Of a stretch of DNA of 64,000 nucleotides, positions 8,248-17,979 are shown one piece after another; positions within the stretch are counted from its first letter, which is position 1; each line of letters begins with the position of its first letter. The DNA is from Symsagittifera roscoffensis (lineage: Eukaryota; Xenacoelomorpha; Acoela; Convolutidae). The translations under genes and the position numbers were made by a program. The stretch lies in assembly GCF_963678635.1 (NCBI RefSeq), contig NC_087067.1, positions 22,139,547 to 22,203,546 on the forward strand, read 5' to 3'. The notes beneath the pieces are model-generated. The model did no database searches. It saw nothing but the letters and a program-made list of their open reading frames with translations, and was not told the origin of the DNA.

Positions 8248-11200
8248 TTCGTTCTCCAGAGCTTCTCGCCAGCGTCCGATCTTCTGCTCTGTCTGCAATG
8301 CTCCAGGGAATACTTCCACGCTGGGGGAAGTACAATCGTGCCAGTTGTCGATGCTGCTCGCTCAGCGTAATCAGGCAGTGCCCCAAGTTACAAACATGAC
8401 CTTCCATCCCACTATGTTGAGCCAAGCATGTGCCTTGCTTCAACCAATTGCTCGATGGACCTTTCTCGGACAGCTCCGTGGATGGGTTGCTCTTCCGCTT
8501 CGTCAACCTCATGGCCAGCAGATGGTGTATCATGGCCAGATCATGTAAACTCGCGTCATCATCTAGGTCTAACGTGATAACCGCCGTCATATCCCAGATT
8601 AAACCGGCGTTAGGATGAGGACACCAAGAAGGCTTCATGAGTTCCCACATCGTTACTAGACTGGTTTTCAAGGGACCGTCCCACGAACCACAATCAAAAC
8701 TCACTTGCCCCTTTAGCTCGGGAACCGAGGGTTCGACCAAGATAATTCCCAGCTTGGGTTGTTCCACCATCAGCATTCCAGTTTCTTTCATCCGTTCAAC
8801 CCAGAAATTGAGTACTATGACTTGCTCATAGTCGAAGTACGCTTCCCTGGCTTCTTCATTCACGAAGGGATTATACACCATCCCCGGTATGCCCGACACA
8901 TATTGGAACGACTTCAGTTTCCCTAGTGTTGCAAAGTCTTTTTGTCCCTTGACTGCTTCAATCAACTCCCGGCTCACTTTCAATTCTTTGTTGGAATATC
9001 TTCTCACTTCTTCCAACTTGCGATAGCTCTCCATGTCATTCGACTCCTTATTTGGTACAGTCAACGGCATATCCTGATATAGTTCCAGGAGTGCCCTAAG
9101 GAAGTTTCTTTCGCAATCAACTCCCTTTTGCCGAATGATCTTTATACATTCTCCCAAAACAGGAGTGGGGATACGATCCACCACGAACCTGACAAAGCAA
9201 AGGGCATCCTTACGCTTAGCCCACGCTATCGCAGAATCGTCTTTTGAAATCAACGCTCGCAGAGCTTCCATCAACTCCAGCTCCTGTTCCCGTGATTTCG
9301 AATCATTACTGGCTTCATATTCCGCCTTCTTGATGCCCATCAAGCACCAAGCCAACCGTACTTGCAGATCGGTTCTCATGCAAGGGTGAGCCAGGTACGC
9401 TGCCACCGTCGCAGGTGCATGCATCGTCTCGTCGAAGTATCTATGGAGGGCCGCCCTCCAAGAAATTTCTAGTAGTTTTTCTAATCCGATTTCGTTCGCT
9501 TCAGAGGACATTACCGTACCGTATTCTTTCCGATTTAAGTTTGAATTCTCCGTAAGCTCTTTCAGATATTCCTGCATGGCTCGCTTCTCGCTCCAAGCCA
9601 TCAGGTGCCCTCTCGCGGAGTTTCTCGCTTTCAACATCTCCACATAACCCCCTGCTGGATCTCCCATGTGGACCGATTCCGGCACAGTGACTCGACTGTA
9701 CTCGACCACGTCGAGTTGTCCTTCCAGTTTCAACTTGGCCATGTTGGTCCGCGAGGGCCTGTAATCTTCAAGTCCTCCAGATCCACATTGACTGATGATC
9801 TCCATCTCTAATTTAGTGTCTGCCAGGGTTCGTGCTGTTTTCTTTGATCTCACGGCTGTCGTGGTCAGACCTGCCAAGAGCATAGGGGGTATCAGATTCT
9901 CTTTTTCTCCCCCGGTCAGCGTCGCACCATCTCCTTGCCCGCTCTCGCCTGAACGACCTGCGCTCATCAGAGAGGCCACCACTGTGCTGGATTTCGACTT
10001 CACCACTCTCGGGTTCACGGCTCGACTTCCTGTCTTCCCTTTTAGTCGCTTCAACCCCTTTCTGGCTCGTCTAACGGGTAATTTCTTTGTGACCTGCTGA
10101 TCATCGGCACTGTCTTCTGTAACTGACTCGGTCAGAACATCCGACTCCATGGAATTCACTATTTTCTGCAGGACCTCACGCATGATGGTTTGGTTCAATC
10201 CCACCTTCATTATGGACAACGTCCCATATCGTCGTATCACGTCCCATGACCTTTCTATGAAGTTCACTCGGATCCAGGTTGCCCCTGTCTTGCCTTCTAA
10301 TTCACTTTGATATCTCTCCCATTCTTCTTCCGGTAGCGTACTCAGGAAGGATACCCTCATTGATTCTTCGATTTTTCTCCTCCTCGGTGACTCATGGAGC
10401 AATCTTTGCGGATCCCTGCTTCGGCATTCTCTCGCCTGGCTTATTGGGTCCATCGGGGGTAAGTCGGCCGACGCCTCCTTTGTAAGGGACATGAAATACG
10501 ATGGCGTCATTAGCAATAGACTCCCATCGACTTCCCCATCGTCGTCTCCTGTGTGATAAAACAATTCATCGTTCACCAGGAATTCTACGGACTCCTCGCC
10601 ATGTGGTGCCAGGTCCTCTATAGTTATGTATGAGCCTCCTCTGCTCTCCCTTGCCACTTCCAGCATCACTACTTTCGCTTCTCCTGACCACTTCAGTCTT
10701 GATAAATCATCCGTGGGAGTATACACTTCGTTCCACATTTCAGCCGAGACCTCTGGTCTCCTGGAAGGTAGTGCCTTGATCTTTTTCCTACTCCAAGCAT
10801 CAGGAAATGAGAAGTCAAACGTGTGCGCGGCTGCAACATTCCAGCCGATGAAGCGCGGCTCCATCCCTTCACTCCACTTCAGCATTCTCTTCTCTGCATC
10901 ACGAGCTGCACCGATGCGAGGGGCAGTGATGGGAGATGTGACTCCCAACAACATCCTCCTTATCGGTGAATATCGAGGGCATTGATCCGGCAGCGGCCTG
11001 GACCCAGAAAGCCTCGCTTGCTGGTTCTCTTTCGCGTGTGCATAGGCCTCTGGTATGAGTGGGACTCCCATAGCCGCTCCTGTATCCTTCACTACTGGTC
11101 TCAAATTCCAAAGCTTCGGATTAAACTGGATGTGAGAAAGGTCCTCACGGCCCATTCGGCACTTGAAGTGGTTGTTGAAATCCATCAACACCCAACCTTG

Positions 11201-13342
11201 CTCCGCTACTCTTCCGAACAGCCTATCGTCGCTGGCCAGCCCTCTCAGCTCCCTCTGCTCTACCCAATTCAGCACGGAACAGTCCACGACTGAGACCAGG
11301 TTGACATACAACACAGAATTCCTGTATGCCTTGACTTGCACGTCCGGGAACGCGAAAGACATCACCGGTCCATACACCACCGTGACGAATTCCCGCAGTC
11401 CGTAAATCAGAGCCAACAGATCGATCCGCATCATGACAGCCAAATCTGTCAGCAAGGGCATGCCACAATACTGCTTAAATTCACCCGCATCCGTCGCCAC
11501 CTTATCTTCTCCCGTGACGCTTCTGTTCTGTTGCAAGAGATATTGGAGCAGGAGAGTCCTCCAGTCTTTCATCTTCCTGAGCGAGGCGGTTTCCAACTGT
11601 GCATTGAACTCACGACTTGGTCCCTGAAGTTGTTCAGGGTAACGCAACAGCACAAGCACATCACCCAGTCGACCGTAGGTCATGGCAATCAGAGTCAGGA
11701 GTCCATCCAATCTCAAATTCGCCGGTCCCTTCACGAAATTTTCATGACCAAATGTCACGTATAGGGCTAATATCAGGCCAATCGACAACTTCCTGATATC
11801 TTTGACAACACTCGCGATCAGGTTCCGGGATACCCTAGGATAGCACGTCGACAGGAAGGATGGCGTCCATCCCACTCCCATTCCACCCAAGATGGCATTC
11901 GATCGTTCACACTGTGCCCTCGTGGCTAGTACGTCAGCTTGGAACTTGTCCAGTGCCATCGTGTTTACGTCCTGCATCAATTTCAACATCATGCCCCCAG
12001 CTAACTCCCGGGCATCAAACAAGTTCTTCAGATACACGTGTATCTCTTTTATCACTGCCGGCGCATGCTCGAACGCGTCCTCACCCAAGGTGCGCAGCCT
12101 TGGTGACAAGTACAACCATACGTTGTTGTGTGGCTTCGTGCGCAAAGCCATTGCCATGAGATCTTCTTCCGCTGACGTCATGATCTTCCTGACTGTCCTG
12201 CCCTGCTCATTCTCGGTATGATCCATCTGTCTGAACCAGAGATCATCAGCCACCTGTTGTACTAACAGATGATCGTCATCTACCCCTGGTCTTAACTTCA
12301 ACAATCTGGCAAAGTTGGACAGCTCCAACCCCAGAACCTCACTTAGCACCAACCGAGTTGTGCTACAATCTTTGAGTCCCTGTATGGCATTGGAAATGTC
12401 AGCCCAAACGGCGGGAAGCTCAGATCGGGACGGGTAGTAATTGTCTGGGTCTACCACTCTGTTCGGGGCAGGAATTATCACGTTGAACCTCCCCTCTGCT
12501 ATCGTTGTGACCATCGTGTACACAAACTGAAGGGGTTCTGGCAATGCAGCGTACCCTGGTGACAACACAAAGACCACCTTCACTACATTTTGGGTGAAAC
12601 GATGTTTTGCTGCTGTTTCTACCTCAGCCATCGCCGAGAGCAATGTCATTATCGCCTCCCCTACGACCTCGTTGCTCGGGATCGACCCATCCGTCAGACG
12701 TGTCAACAAGCCCCTGCTTTGCAGATGATCTTTTGAGCCTGCAACCACTATCACCTGCGGCTCCATGCTGACCACCCTTCGTACACTTATCATCATGCCT
12801 ATTGCCTGTCCCCAGTCCAATTTAGGCGCCGTCAAGAAAATCACATCGGGCCAAAAGAGAGAACGGGGCGTATAGAGATAATCGGAACTGGCCACAATCA
12901 GATACTTTGCAGCTTTCATCTCTAAGGGATCGTAAGCTGCAAACAGGCCGTCGCCTATTGGGGCCTTCAGTTTCCCATATCTCTTGTCATCTCCATCCAC
13001 CGTGGTCGTTCGGGGGTAGTCCTCTGAATACTCGCCAGGCGTCTGACCGGGTGGTTTAGCAAACTGCCTGTACATCTTGTGATGCTTCTTATTGGGCTTG
13101 TTCTCTGCCTGAAACTTGCCCTTGCGAGCAGGTGGCGTCAGTTCCCGGGCTCTCTGTCGGACGTCCGTAAGAGACCGGGTATTCAAAGGTCCAAAGGTAT
13201 TGTCCTGAGGCAACCCATTCAAGTCTGCGTGCCGGAGCGTAGTCGTGGAACTGAACTGCTCCTGCTCTGCTAGCAGCCAATCCACGCCCGGTATCCGATA
13301 TAGTCGCGATACTGTGGGACTTTCTCCGCCAATCATTTTCAT
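8231..13342 (-). CDS. 1703-residue protein, second post-Pol ORF of the giant retroelement
   Basis: A single uninterrupted frame of 1703 codons. I chose the ATG at 13342-13340 because it overlaps the TGA of the SGNH ORF in the tetranucleotide ATGA. The first ~60 residues are basic (PARKGKFQAENKPNKKHHKM). From about residue 130 to 330 there is an alpha/beta pattern (KYLIVASSDYL, WPDVIFLTAP, PQVIVVAGSKDHLQ, VVKVVFVLSPGY, RFNVIIPAPN) resembling an SGNH/Rossmann-like fold in which the block III GxND is replaced by GSKD. A long helical-type region follows, then a mid-protein basic, disordered stretch (RRARKGLKRLKGK) and a mixed C-terminal region. No RT, helicase, polymerase or envelope signature is visible. 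I cannot name a family. Its length and intactness imply selection or very recent insertion. Confidence 0.7.
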   Translation of the reverse strand: MKMIGGESPTVSRLYRIPGVDWLLAEQEQFSSTTTLRHADLNGLPQDNTFGPLNTRSLTDVRQRARELTPPARKGKFQAENKPNKKHHKMYRQFAKPPGQTPGEYSEDYPRTTTVDGDDKRYGKLKAPIGDGLFAAYDPLEMKAAKYLIVASSDYLYTPRSLFWPDVIFLTAPKLDWGQAIGMMISVRRVVSMEPQVIVVAGSKDHLQSRGLLTRLTDGSIPSNEVVGEAIMTLLSAMAEVETAAKHRFTQNVVKVVFVLSPGYAALPEPLQFVYTMVTTIAEGRFNVIIPAPNRVVDPDNYYPSRSELPAVWADISNAIQGLKDCSTTRLVLSEVLGLELSNFARLLKLRPGVDDDHLLVQQVADDLWFRQMDHTENEQGRTVRKIMTSAEEDLMAMALRTKPHNNVWLYLSPRLRTLGEDAFEHAPAVIKEIHVYLKNLFDARELAGGMMLKLMQDVNTMALDKFQADVLATRAQCERSNAILGGMGVGWTPSFLSTCYPRVSRNLIASVVKDIRKLSIGLILALYVTFGHENFVKGPANLRLDGLLTLIAMTYGRLGDVLVLLRYPEQLQGPSREFNAQLETASLRKMKDWRTLLLQYLLQQNRSVTGEDKVATDAGEFKQYCGMPLLTDLAVMMRIDLLALIYGLREFVTVVYGPVMSFAFPDVQVKAYRNSVLYVNLVSVVDCSVLNWVEQRELRGLASDDRLFGRVAEQGWVLMDFNNHFKCRMGREDLSHIQFNPKLWNLRPVVKDTGAAMGVPLIPEAYAHAKENQQARLSGSRPLPDQCPRYSPIRRMLLGVTSPITAPRIGAARDAEKRMLKWSEGMEPRFIGWNVAAAHTFDFSFPDAWSRKKIKALPSRRPEVSAEMWNEVYTPTDDLSRLKWSGEAKVVMLEVARESRGGSYITIEDLAPHGEESVEFLVNDELFYHTGDDDGEVDGSLLLMTPSYFMSLTKEASADLPPMDPISQARECRSRDPQRLLHESPRRRKIEESMRVSFLSTLPEEEWERYQSELEGKTGATWIRVNFIERSWDVIRRYGTLSIMKVGLNQTIMREVLQKIVNSMESDVLTESVTEDSADDQQVTKKLPVRRARKGLKRLKGKTGSRAVNPRVVKSKSSTVVASLMSAGRSGESGQGDGATLTGGEKENLIPPMLLAGLTTTAVRSKKTARTLADTKLEMEIISQCGSGGLEDYRPSRTNMAKLKLEGQLDVVEYSRVTVPESVHMGDPAGGYVEMLKARNSARGHLMAWSEKRAMQEYLKELTENSNLNRKEYGTVMSSEANEIGLEKLLEISWRAALHRYFDETMHAPATVAAYLAHPCMRTDLQVRLAWCLMGIKKAEYEASNDSKSREQELELMEALRALISKDDSAIAWAKRKDALCFVRFVVDRIPTPVLGECIKIIRQKGVDCERNFLRALLELYQDMPLTVPNKESNDMESYRKLEEVRRYSNKELKVSRELIEAVKGQKDFATLGKLKSFQYVSGIPGMVYNPFVNEEAREAYFDYEQVIVLNFWVERMKETGMLMVEQPKLGIILVEPSVPELKGQVSFDCGSWDGPLKTSLVTMWELMKPSWCPHPNAGLIWDMTAVITLDLDDDASLHDLAMIHHLLAMRLTKRKSNPSTELSEKGPSSNWLKQGTCLAQHSGMEGHVCNLGHCLITLSEQHRQLARLYFPQRGSIPWSIADRAEDRTLARSSGERNESER

Positions 13343-15513
13343 TGCGCCCCCCGACACGTCAGGGTATTCATGTTCAACTTCGTGGACATGTCCGTCTTGT
13401 AGTGTCCCCAATGACTAGGGTCTGATCGGTTCCAAAGCAGCACGCTGCCTGGTTCAACTCCCTCCGCTGGCACGGCGCTCGTAGACGGTCCTGCTGCTGA
13501 AGCAGGGTTTGCCGTGGCGGGCGGATCGTTCCTCCTAGACACGACCTGGGAGTTACTCCTGTTCTGAACCACTGATCTCCCGAGTCGGCTTTCGAGCGGT
13601 TGTGTACTGGGAGGGGGAGCAGTCCCTAACCTCTCTCTTACGTTTGAGCTCGGAGCGATGGGTGTGGCTGCAGCCGTCTCCATTGCCAAGGGCCCTAGGC
13701 GGTTGACGAGGGATTCGGGCACGCTTGCCCTTATTCTACTTCCTCCGGTCGAGCTGGTCCGAGCCAGAGAACTGGTCGCCCTCGAATCCTGCTCCACTTC
13801 CCTCAACTGCGTCTGAAATACATCATTGACCCAGTGTCTCCCTCGTTGGGTGTTGAAATGTATTCCATCTCTGGCAAGCGCGATGTGATCAATCATGCGC
13901 AGCAAGTTCTCGAGATCCAGAAGTCGCAGCTCGCCAGGGTTGTTTCCCACCAGATTGCGGATCATTTCATTCCACCGTGTCAGGTTGCCATTCATGAAAT
14001 CTGCCACTGTGGTGCCCACCAGCGGGTTTTGTGGTATCGTGCACAGCATCACAAACCTGGGCCTGTACTTCTTCTTCAGTTCATTCAGGAGGCATACCAA
14101 CAGAGGCTCCCACTTGCTCTCCGGAGTCACTGGGGCTCTCGAGACGTCGTTGGTTCCCAGCATTATCACCAGCGTATCCAGGTGATCCTCGCTCTGGAAT
14201 TCCATCATCTTGATGACCTGAGCCACTGAGGCTCCTCCAAAGGACAGAGTGGTAGTCTGACCATAGACGAAGATCTCATTCAGATCCCTCACCAAACTGT
14301 CTCCTATGATCAAGTGGAGACTCCCTAGGGGAATTACCTGGTCGCTCGTAGCGGGGTTCCAGCTCATGTCATTCAGGCAGGCTCGAGGATGCTCCGCAGC
14401 TACTTGCGTGAACTGGTGACGTGCCATCAGATTCTTCCTAATGTCTACCACGCGGGAATTTTGAAAGGTTCTGCCATGCGCAGTCCCCGAGGACACTACC
14501 GTGCGGGGTGCTCGCTCCGAGCTATTGGATGAATGATCACGACGTTGGGAAGGAACGTTCCTACCCAATGTCCGCCCAGTGGTTCGGTTGATCTCATCCA
14601 TTATTGCTCTGGCCACTTGGTTGAACGATTCTTGGAACTGAGGAGCGTGGTAGGTGTCAGAAGGGTCCGGTATCGTGTTCCTTTGACTGGAAGCAGACGG
14701 TTGTGTCTGCTGAGGAGCCTCGGGCCCTCTCGATGCACGTAAATCCAAAGCCTCGGGCCCTCTCGATGCACACAGCTCCTGTACTCTTGTCCTGGGGCGT
14801 GTGTCGCTGGATCCCTCCGAGGATTTCATTGTCGCCAGAACTTCCTGTGACACTTGGCTCACCTTTGCCAAATACAGCTCCTTCAGGTGCTTTATTTCAT
14901 CCTCCTTGTAGGTCACCTGCAGATCTTCATATTTCTTCTTCCATTCGTCTCTTTCTCGAGCTATCGCACTATACTCCTGGAGTTTGGCACACAGCTCGCT
15001 CCGATCTCTCTCCTTCTTCTCCAGCGTCTCGATCGTCTCCGACGTCTGGATCTTTATTTCACTCACCCTCACTCTCTTCGGAGGAGGAGCAGCTGTTGGA
15101 GAGTCAACCGAATGTGACGGGCCTGGCCCATCACGTTGTCTCTTTGCTCCGATGAGTGGCTGCGCAGGTTGGACGGTTAAGGGCATCTCACCTAGCCGGT
15201 GGTCCCAATGTTCACCTAGTCCTGGCTCACGAGCCAGGTCGTGGCCAGACATTTCTCCACGCCGCCATCTCATCAGTCGGTATCGACCTCTCTCGGCGGT
15301 CCCGGACTCACCGAAGGCCAACATCAACACGACTTCCGTAGGGCGATTCCCTCGACCCTCTCGTCCTAATGCATTGAGGAGCGCGACCACAAACATCGCC
15401 AGCCCCGGGTCTTCTCGTGTAAAATCACAATCGATCAGCCGCTGATAGATCTCGTCTAGAGTTGCTCCTAGACACGCTGAGAGGAACTCCATAAGTTCGT
15501 TCGTGTCACCCAT
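13339..15513 (-). CDS. SGNH/GDSL hydrolase with coiled coil, first post-Pol ORF
   Basis: A 724-residue frame from ATG 15513. The hydrolase domain occupies roughly residues 390-570: block I GDSL in LIIGDSLVRDL, block II Gly in FGGASVAQV, block III GTND in VIMLGTNDVSR, and block V Asp-x-x-His in RDGIHFN. The full Ser/Gly/Asn/Asp-His set expected for an SGNH esterase is therefore present. Upstream are an N-terminal module of about 150 residues, a coiled coil at about 150-220 (TLEKKERDRSELCAKL onward) and two copies of ASRGPEA near 240-260. The C-terminal ~150 residues are Ser/Pro/Arg-rich and probably disordered. Such domains occur in some retroelements, where their role is unproven. The TGA overlaps the next ATG (ATGA). 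Confidence 0.85.
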   Translation of the reverse strand: MGDTNELMEFLSACLGATLDEIYQRLIDCDFTREDPGLAMFVVALLNALGREGRGNRPTEVVLMLAFGESGTAERGRYRLMRWRRGEMSGHDLAREPGLGEHWDHRLGEMPLTVQPAQPLIGAKRQRDGPGPSHSVDSPTAAPPPKRVRVSEIKIQTSETIETLEKKERDRSELCAKLQEYSAIARERDEWKKKYEDLQVTYKEDEIKHLKELYLAKVSQVSQEVLATMKSSEGSSDTRPRTRVQELCASRGPEALDLRASRGPEAPQQTQPSASSQRNTIPDPSDTYHAPQFQESFNQVARAIMDEINRTTGRTLGRNVPSQRRDHSSNSSERAPRTVVSSGTAHGRTFQNSRVVDIRKNLMARHQFTQVAAEHPRACLNDMSWNPATSDQVIPLGSLHLIIGDSLVRDLNEIFVYGQTTTLSFGGASVAQVIKMMEFQSEDHLDTLVIMLGTNDVSRAPVTPESKWEPLLVCLLNELKKKYRPRFVMLCTIPQNPLVGTTVADFMNGNLTRWNEMIRNLVGNNPGELRLLDLENLLRMIDHIALARDGIHFNTQRGRHWVNDVFQTQLREVEQDSRATSSLARTSSTGGSRIRASVPESLVNRLGPLAMETAAATPIAPSSNVRERLGTAPPPSTQPLESRLGRSVVQNRSNSQVVSRRNDPPATANPASAAGPSTSAVPAEGVEPGSVLLWNRSDPSHWGHYKTDMSTKLNMNTLTCRGAQ

Positions 15514-15980
15514 TTCTTATCGTGTTGATCCTTGCTGTCGTGTAGTTTCTTCCTGTCTCGTTTGATTCAATGAATTCAATAAACAATTTCTGATCAATCA
15601 AGATCTAAAAAACAAGTCGCGACTTAAAACCATCATTTTTGGATTAAACATAATTCAACTCTTTAAAACTCCCCATTGAAATTCTCTTCTCAATTCTGAT
15701 TTAAAAATTTAGCACCAAGGTGGATCGTCCACCTGTATCTTTTTCAGGGTAGCACAAATGAGCGCTGTCACCTTGATGACCTGGAGTACTCTAGGTCTTT
15801 TATGACACGAAACATAAAACATATCATAACAATAACATAACACATAAACACATAAACATCTATATTATCACATAAGAACATAATTCCTAATATTGAACCT
15901 AAAACCTAACCTATTCTAAAACTTGACACTAATTCTTATCAAGTAACTTAATAAAAACCACTTATCGCCAAACGCAATTC
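15514..15980 (-). promoter_or_regulatory. Non-coding gap between Pol/macro and the SGNH ORF
   Basis: The only sizeable untranslated gap inside the element, about 470 bp and AT-rich. It holds a perfect 7-bp hairpin with a 3-nt loop (AGGTGGA/TCCACCT, 15722-15738) and several acataaaca-type repeats near 15805-15880. Its position suits an internal promoter, splice acceptor or IRES for expression of the three downstream ORFs. This is inferred from layout only; no defined signal was identified. Confidence 0.35.
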
Positions 15981-16980
15981 CTAGCATATGCTCAGATAGT
16001 ATTTTTTATGTAAGTAAACCTCTATGTCAGTTTCTGAAAATATCACATGTACAAGTGCGTACAACTCTCTCGGACGTAGCCTTCCCCTATTGGGATCATA
16101 TACTGGTAACGAGAGAGAGGTCACTCCTCTCTCAACCAAAAAATCCCTAAGTCGAGTCAAGGCGAATACCAAGCTCTTTGGATCTACGTGTTGCCTATCA
16201 GTGGCCTTGGTAACAAGGAAACACAAATATTTCCCTGGTATCTGTGATGCAACAGGGGGCAGCGCTATCATCCCTCCCAAACAGGCCTCTGTTTCCATAA
16301 AAATTCGATGTTCTTATACTCTCTTTTGAAATCAGCCGCTAGTGCTGTTTTGAAGCTTACGTCCGCGGTTATCGCTATAGCGCACGTGCGTTCCGTGAGT
16401 ATGAAATCGCTGTTTGTTATGACGATATTGTTTGAATAATGCTTCGGTAGATCAAAATACGATTCAAAAATTCGTCCAAAAGGTGGTTTTTTAGCATTCT
16501 CGCCCTCTGTCTCTAGTTCTCCGGTTTCTCTTGCCGATTTCAATTTTTTTATTATCAGATTTTTGGTGTGGGTGAGTCCTACCCCCACTCCCCGGACAAA
16601 AATATCCATCGACGTCCCCGTCGATCGCCCAAAGTCTAGGAGATCGAGGTTGGATTGTGGAACACGTAGAGGACCATCTGAGGCGACCCAGTTGGACTCG
16701 GAATTGTCACGACTGATGTATTTGATGCCGTCTTTATCGACGTCCTGAATCGTCAGGATCGTCTCTTTTGGATCTGTCGGCAGATCATGGAGCCATTCGA
16801 GCACGCGCAAGTTCGTTAGTTCTTGCTCATGAGTCTGTTCCGCTTCTGGTTCGAACTCCACTTCTGGTTCTGATCGATCGTCGATCCAATCCTGATCCAT
16901 GTCATTCACCAAGTCTATTTCTTCTAGCACCGCCACTTCGTCCAGTCCTACCAGCGAGTCCATCATATCACTTACAACTA
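15981..16980 (-). pseudogene. Macro domain at the C-terminus of Pol, split by a -1 frame change
   Basis: Two overlapping frames (16966-16268 and 16298-15981) join into one domain. An acidic linker (about 100 residues rich in D/E) is followed by a macro-type core: AIAITADVSF, LAADFKREY, then in the second frame KYLCFLVTKAT, ALTRLRDFLVERGVTSLSLP and VIFSETDIEVYL. Macro domains bind or hydrolyse ADP-ribose. Here the usual Gly in the GiA loop is replaced (FKTALAADF) and the glycine-rich second loop reads YDPNRGRL, so catalysis is doubtful. The frames meet at ATTTTTA near 16295, where a -1 slip would restore the domain. This could be programmed frameshifting or simply an indel. The upstream frame extends into the integrase tail. 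Confidence 0.7.
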
Positions 16981-16986
16981 TCCTGT

Positions 16987-17979
16987 CTACGACGAAATCC
17001 TCGCCGTACGGATTGTATTTCTTTTTATTTTTCCTCTCTTGCTCTGGCGCGTTTCCATGGTGAGAGGAAAATCAGGCTGTATTCCTTTTTCAATTTCAAT
17101 TTGTTCCGGGCAATCCCAGTCTTCCTCGGCATAAGGTAGAGTTTCATCGTCCACCTCTACTCGCTCGGTCAACTCCAGATCCAGTGGTAGGTCGCAATCA
17201 TCCACCACCTCATTCCCGTCGTTTTTGTCGCGAGTACCCCTTTCATTCACTTCACAAGCAGGATCCACTATCAAATAGTCTCCCTCTTGCATGTCCGCTG
17301 GGATGCACCAAACCTCTGACGAGGCATTGTGTGGTTTGATATTTTCGTAATGAGCTGCTCTTCCAGTGCTCAGTCGATAAAAACGACCTCCTTGGTGCAC
17401 CTCTGTTACCTGAAATGGACCACGCCATTTCTTTAATAATTTCTTGGTTCCTTTTGGTGGAACCACTTCCTGGAACACCCAGACGTAGTCGCCAACTGAG
17501 TAGGCTTTTGCATCGGCTGTCCTTTTATCGAACCTCCTTTTTTGTCTAATTTGCGCCTGTTGCGTGTTTCTCCTGCATAAGTCATTGAGTTCCTGCTGTC
17601 TTCTGATAACATCCCGCACGTATGTTTGCGGTGCTGTTCTCTTCCCCTCATATTCAGGGTAAAAAAACGTCAACGGAAGCGCTTTTTCGTGACCCGTTAG
17701 CATCATGTGCGGACTTATTCCCGTGGTGGAATGCTCCGTGCTGTTGTAAGCACCCATAACTTGCGGCAAGTGCTTGTCCCAGTCATCCATGTAACGCGAG
17801 CAATAGACTCTCAGCATGGATACCAGTGTGCGATTTTGCCTCTCGACTAGGCCATTCGTTTGCCGGTGATAAGTGTTCGAGTGGGCCTGCGCTACCTGCG
17901 ACCTTTTCATTAACTCCTTTCTTGAGATCACCCACGAATGCTTTGCCATTGTCCGATTGGAACGTGATGGGGCAGCCAT
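16987..17979 (-). pseudogene. Integrase C-terminal half (giant retroelement)
   Basis: It carries the catalytic Glu of the DDE triad in the typical gypsy context HRQTNGLVERQNRTL, followed by the conserved YNSTEHSTTGISPHMMLTG region, a basic chain and an SH3-like end (SVGDYVWVF, KKWRGPFQVTEV, YRLSTGRAAHYENIKPHN). The final ~110 residues are acidic, then basic. It is out of frame with the N-terminal half; the switch lies near 17.9 kb. A second switch in an A-run near 17020 leads into the macro-domain frame (YGEDFVVDRI). Start and stop here mark frame ends, not protein ends. Confidence 0.85.

Noticed and set aside
10626-12221. Plus-strand frames of 100-142 codons opposite the 1703-residue ORF
   Set aside because: Antisense shadows of a GC-richer long gene; no start context and no protein-like motifs.
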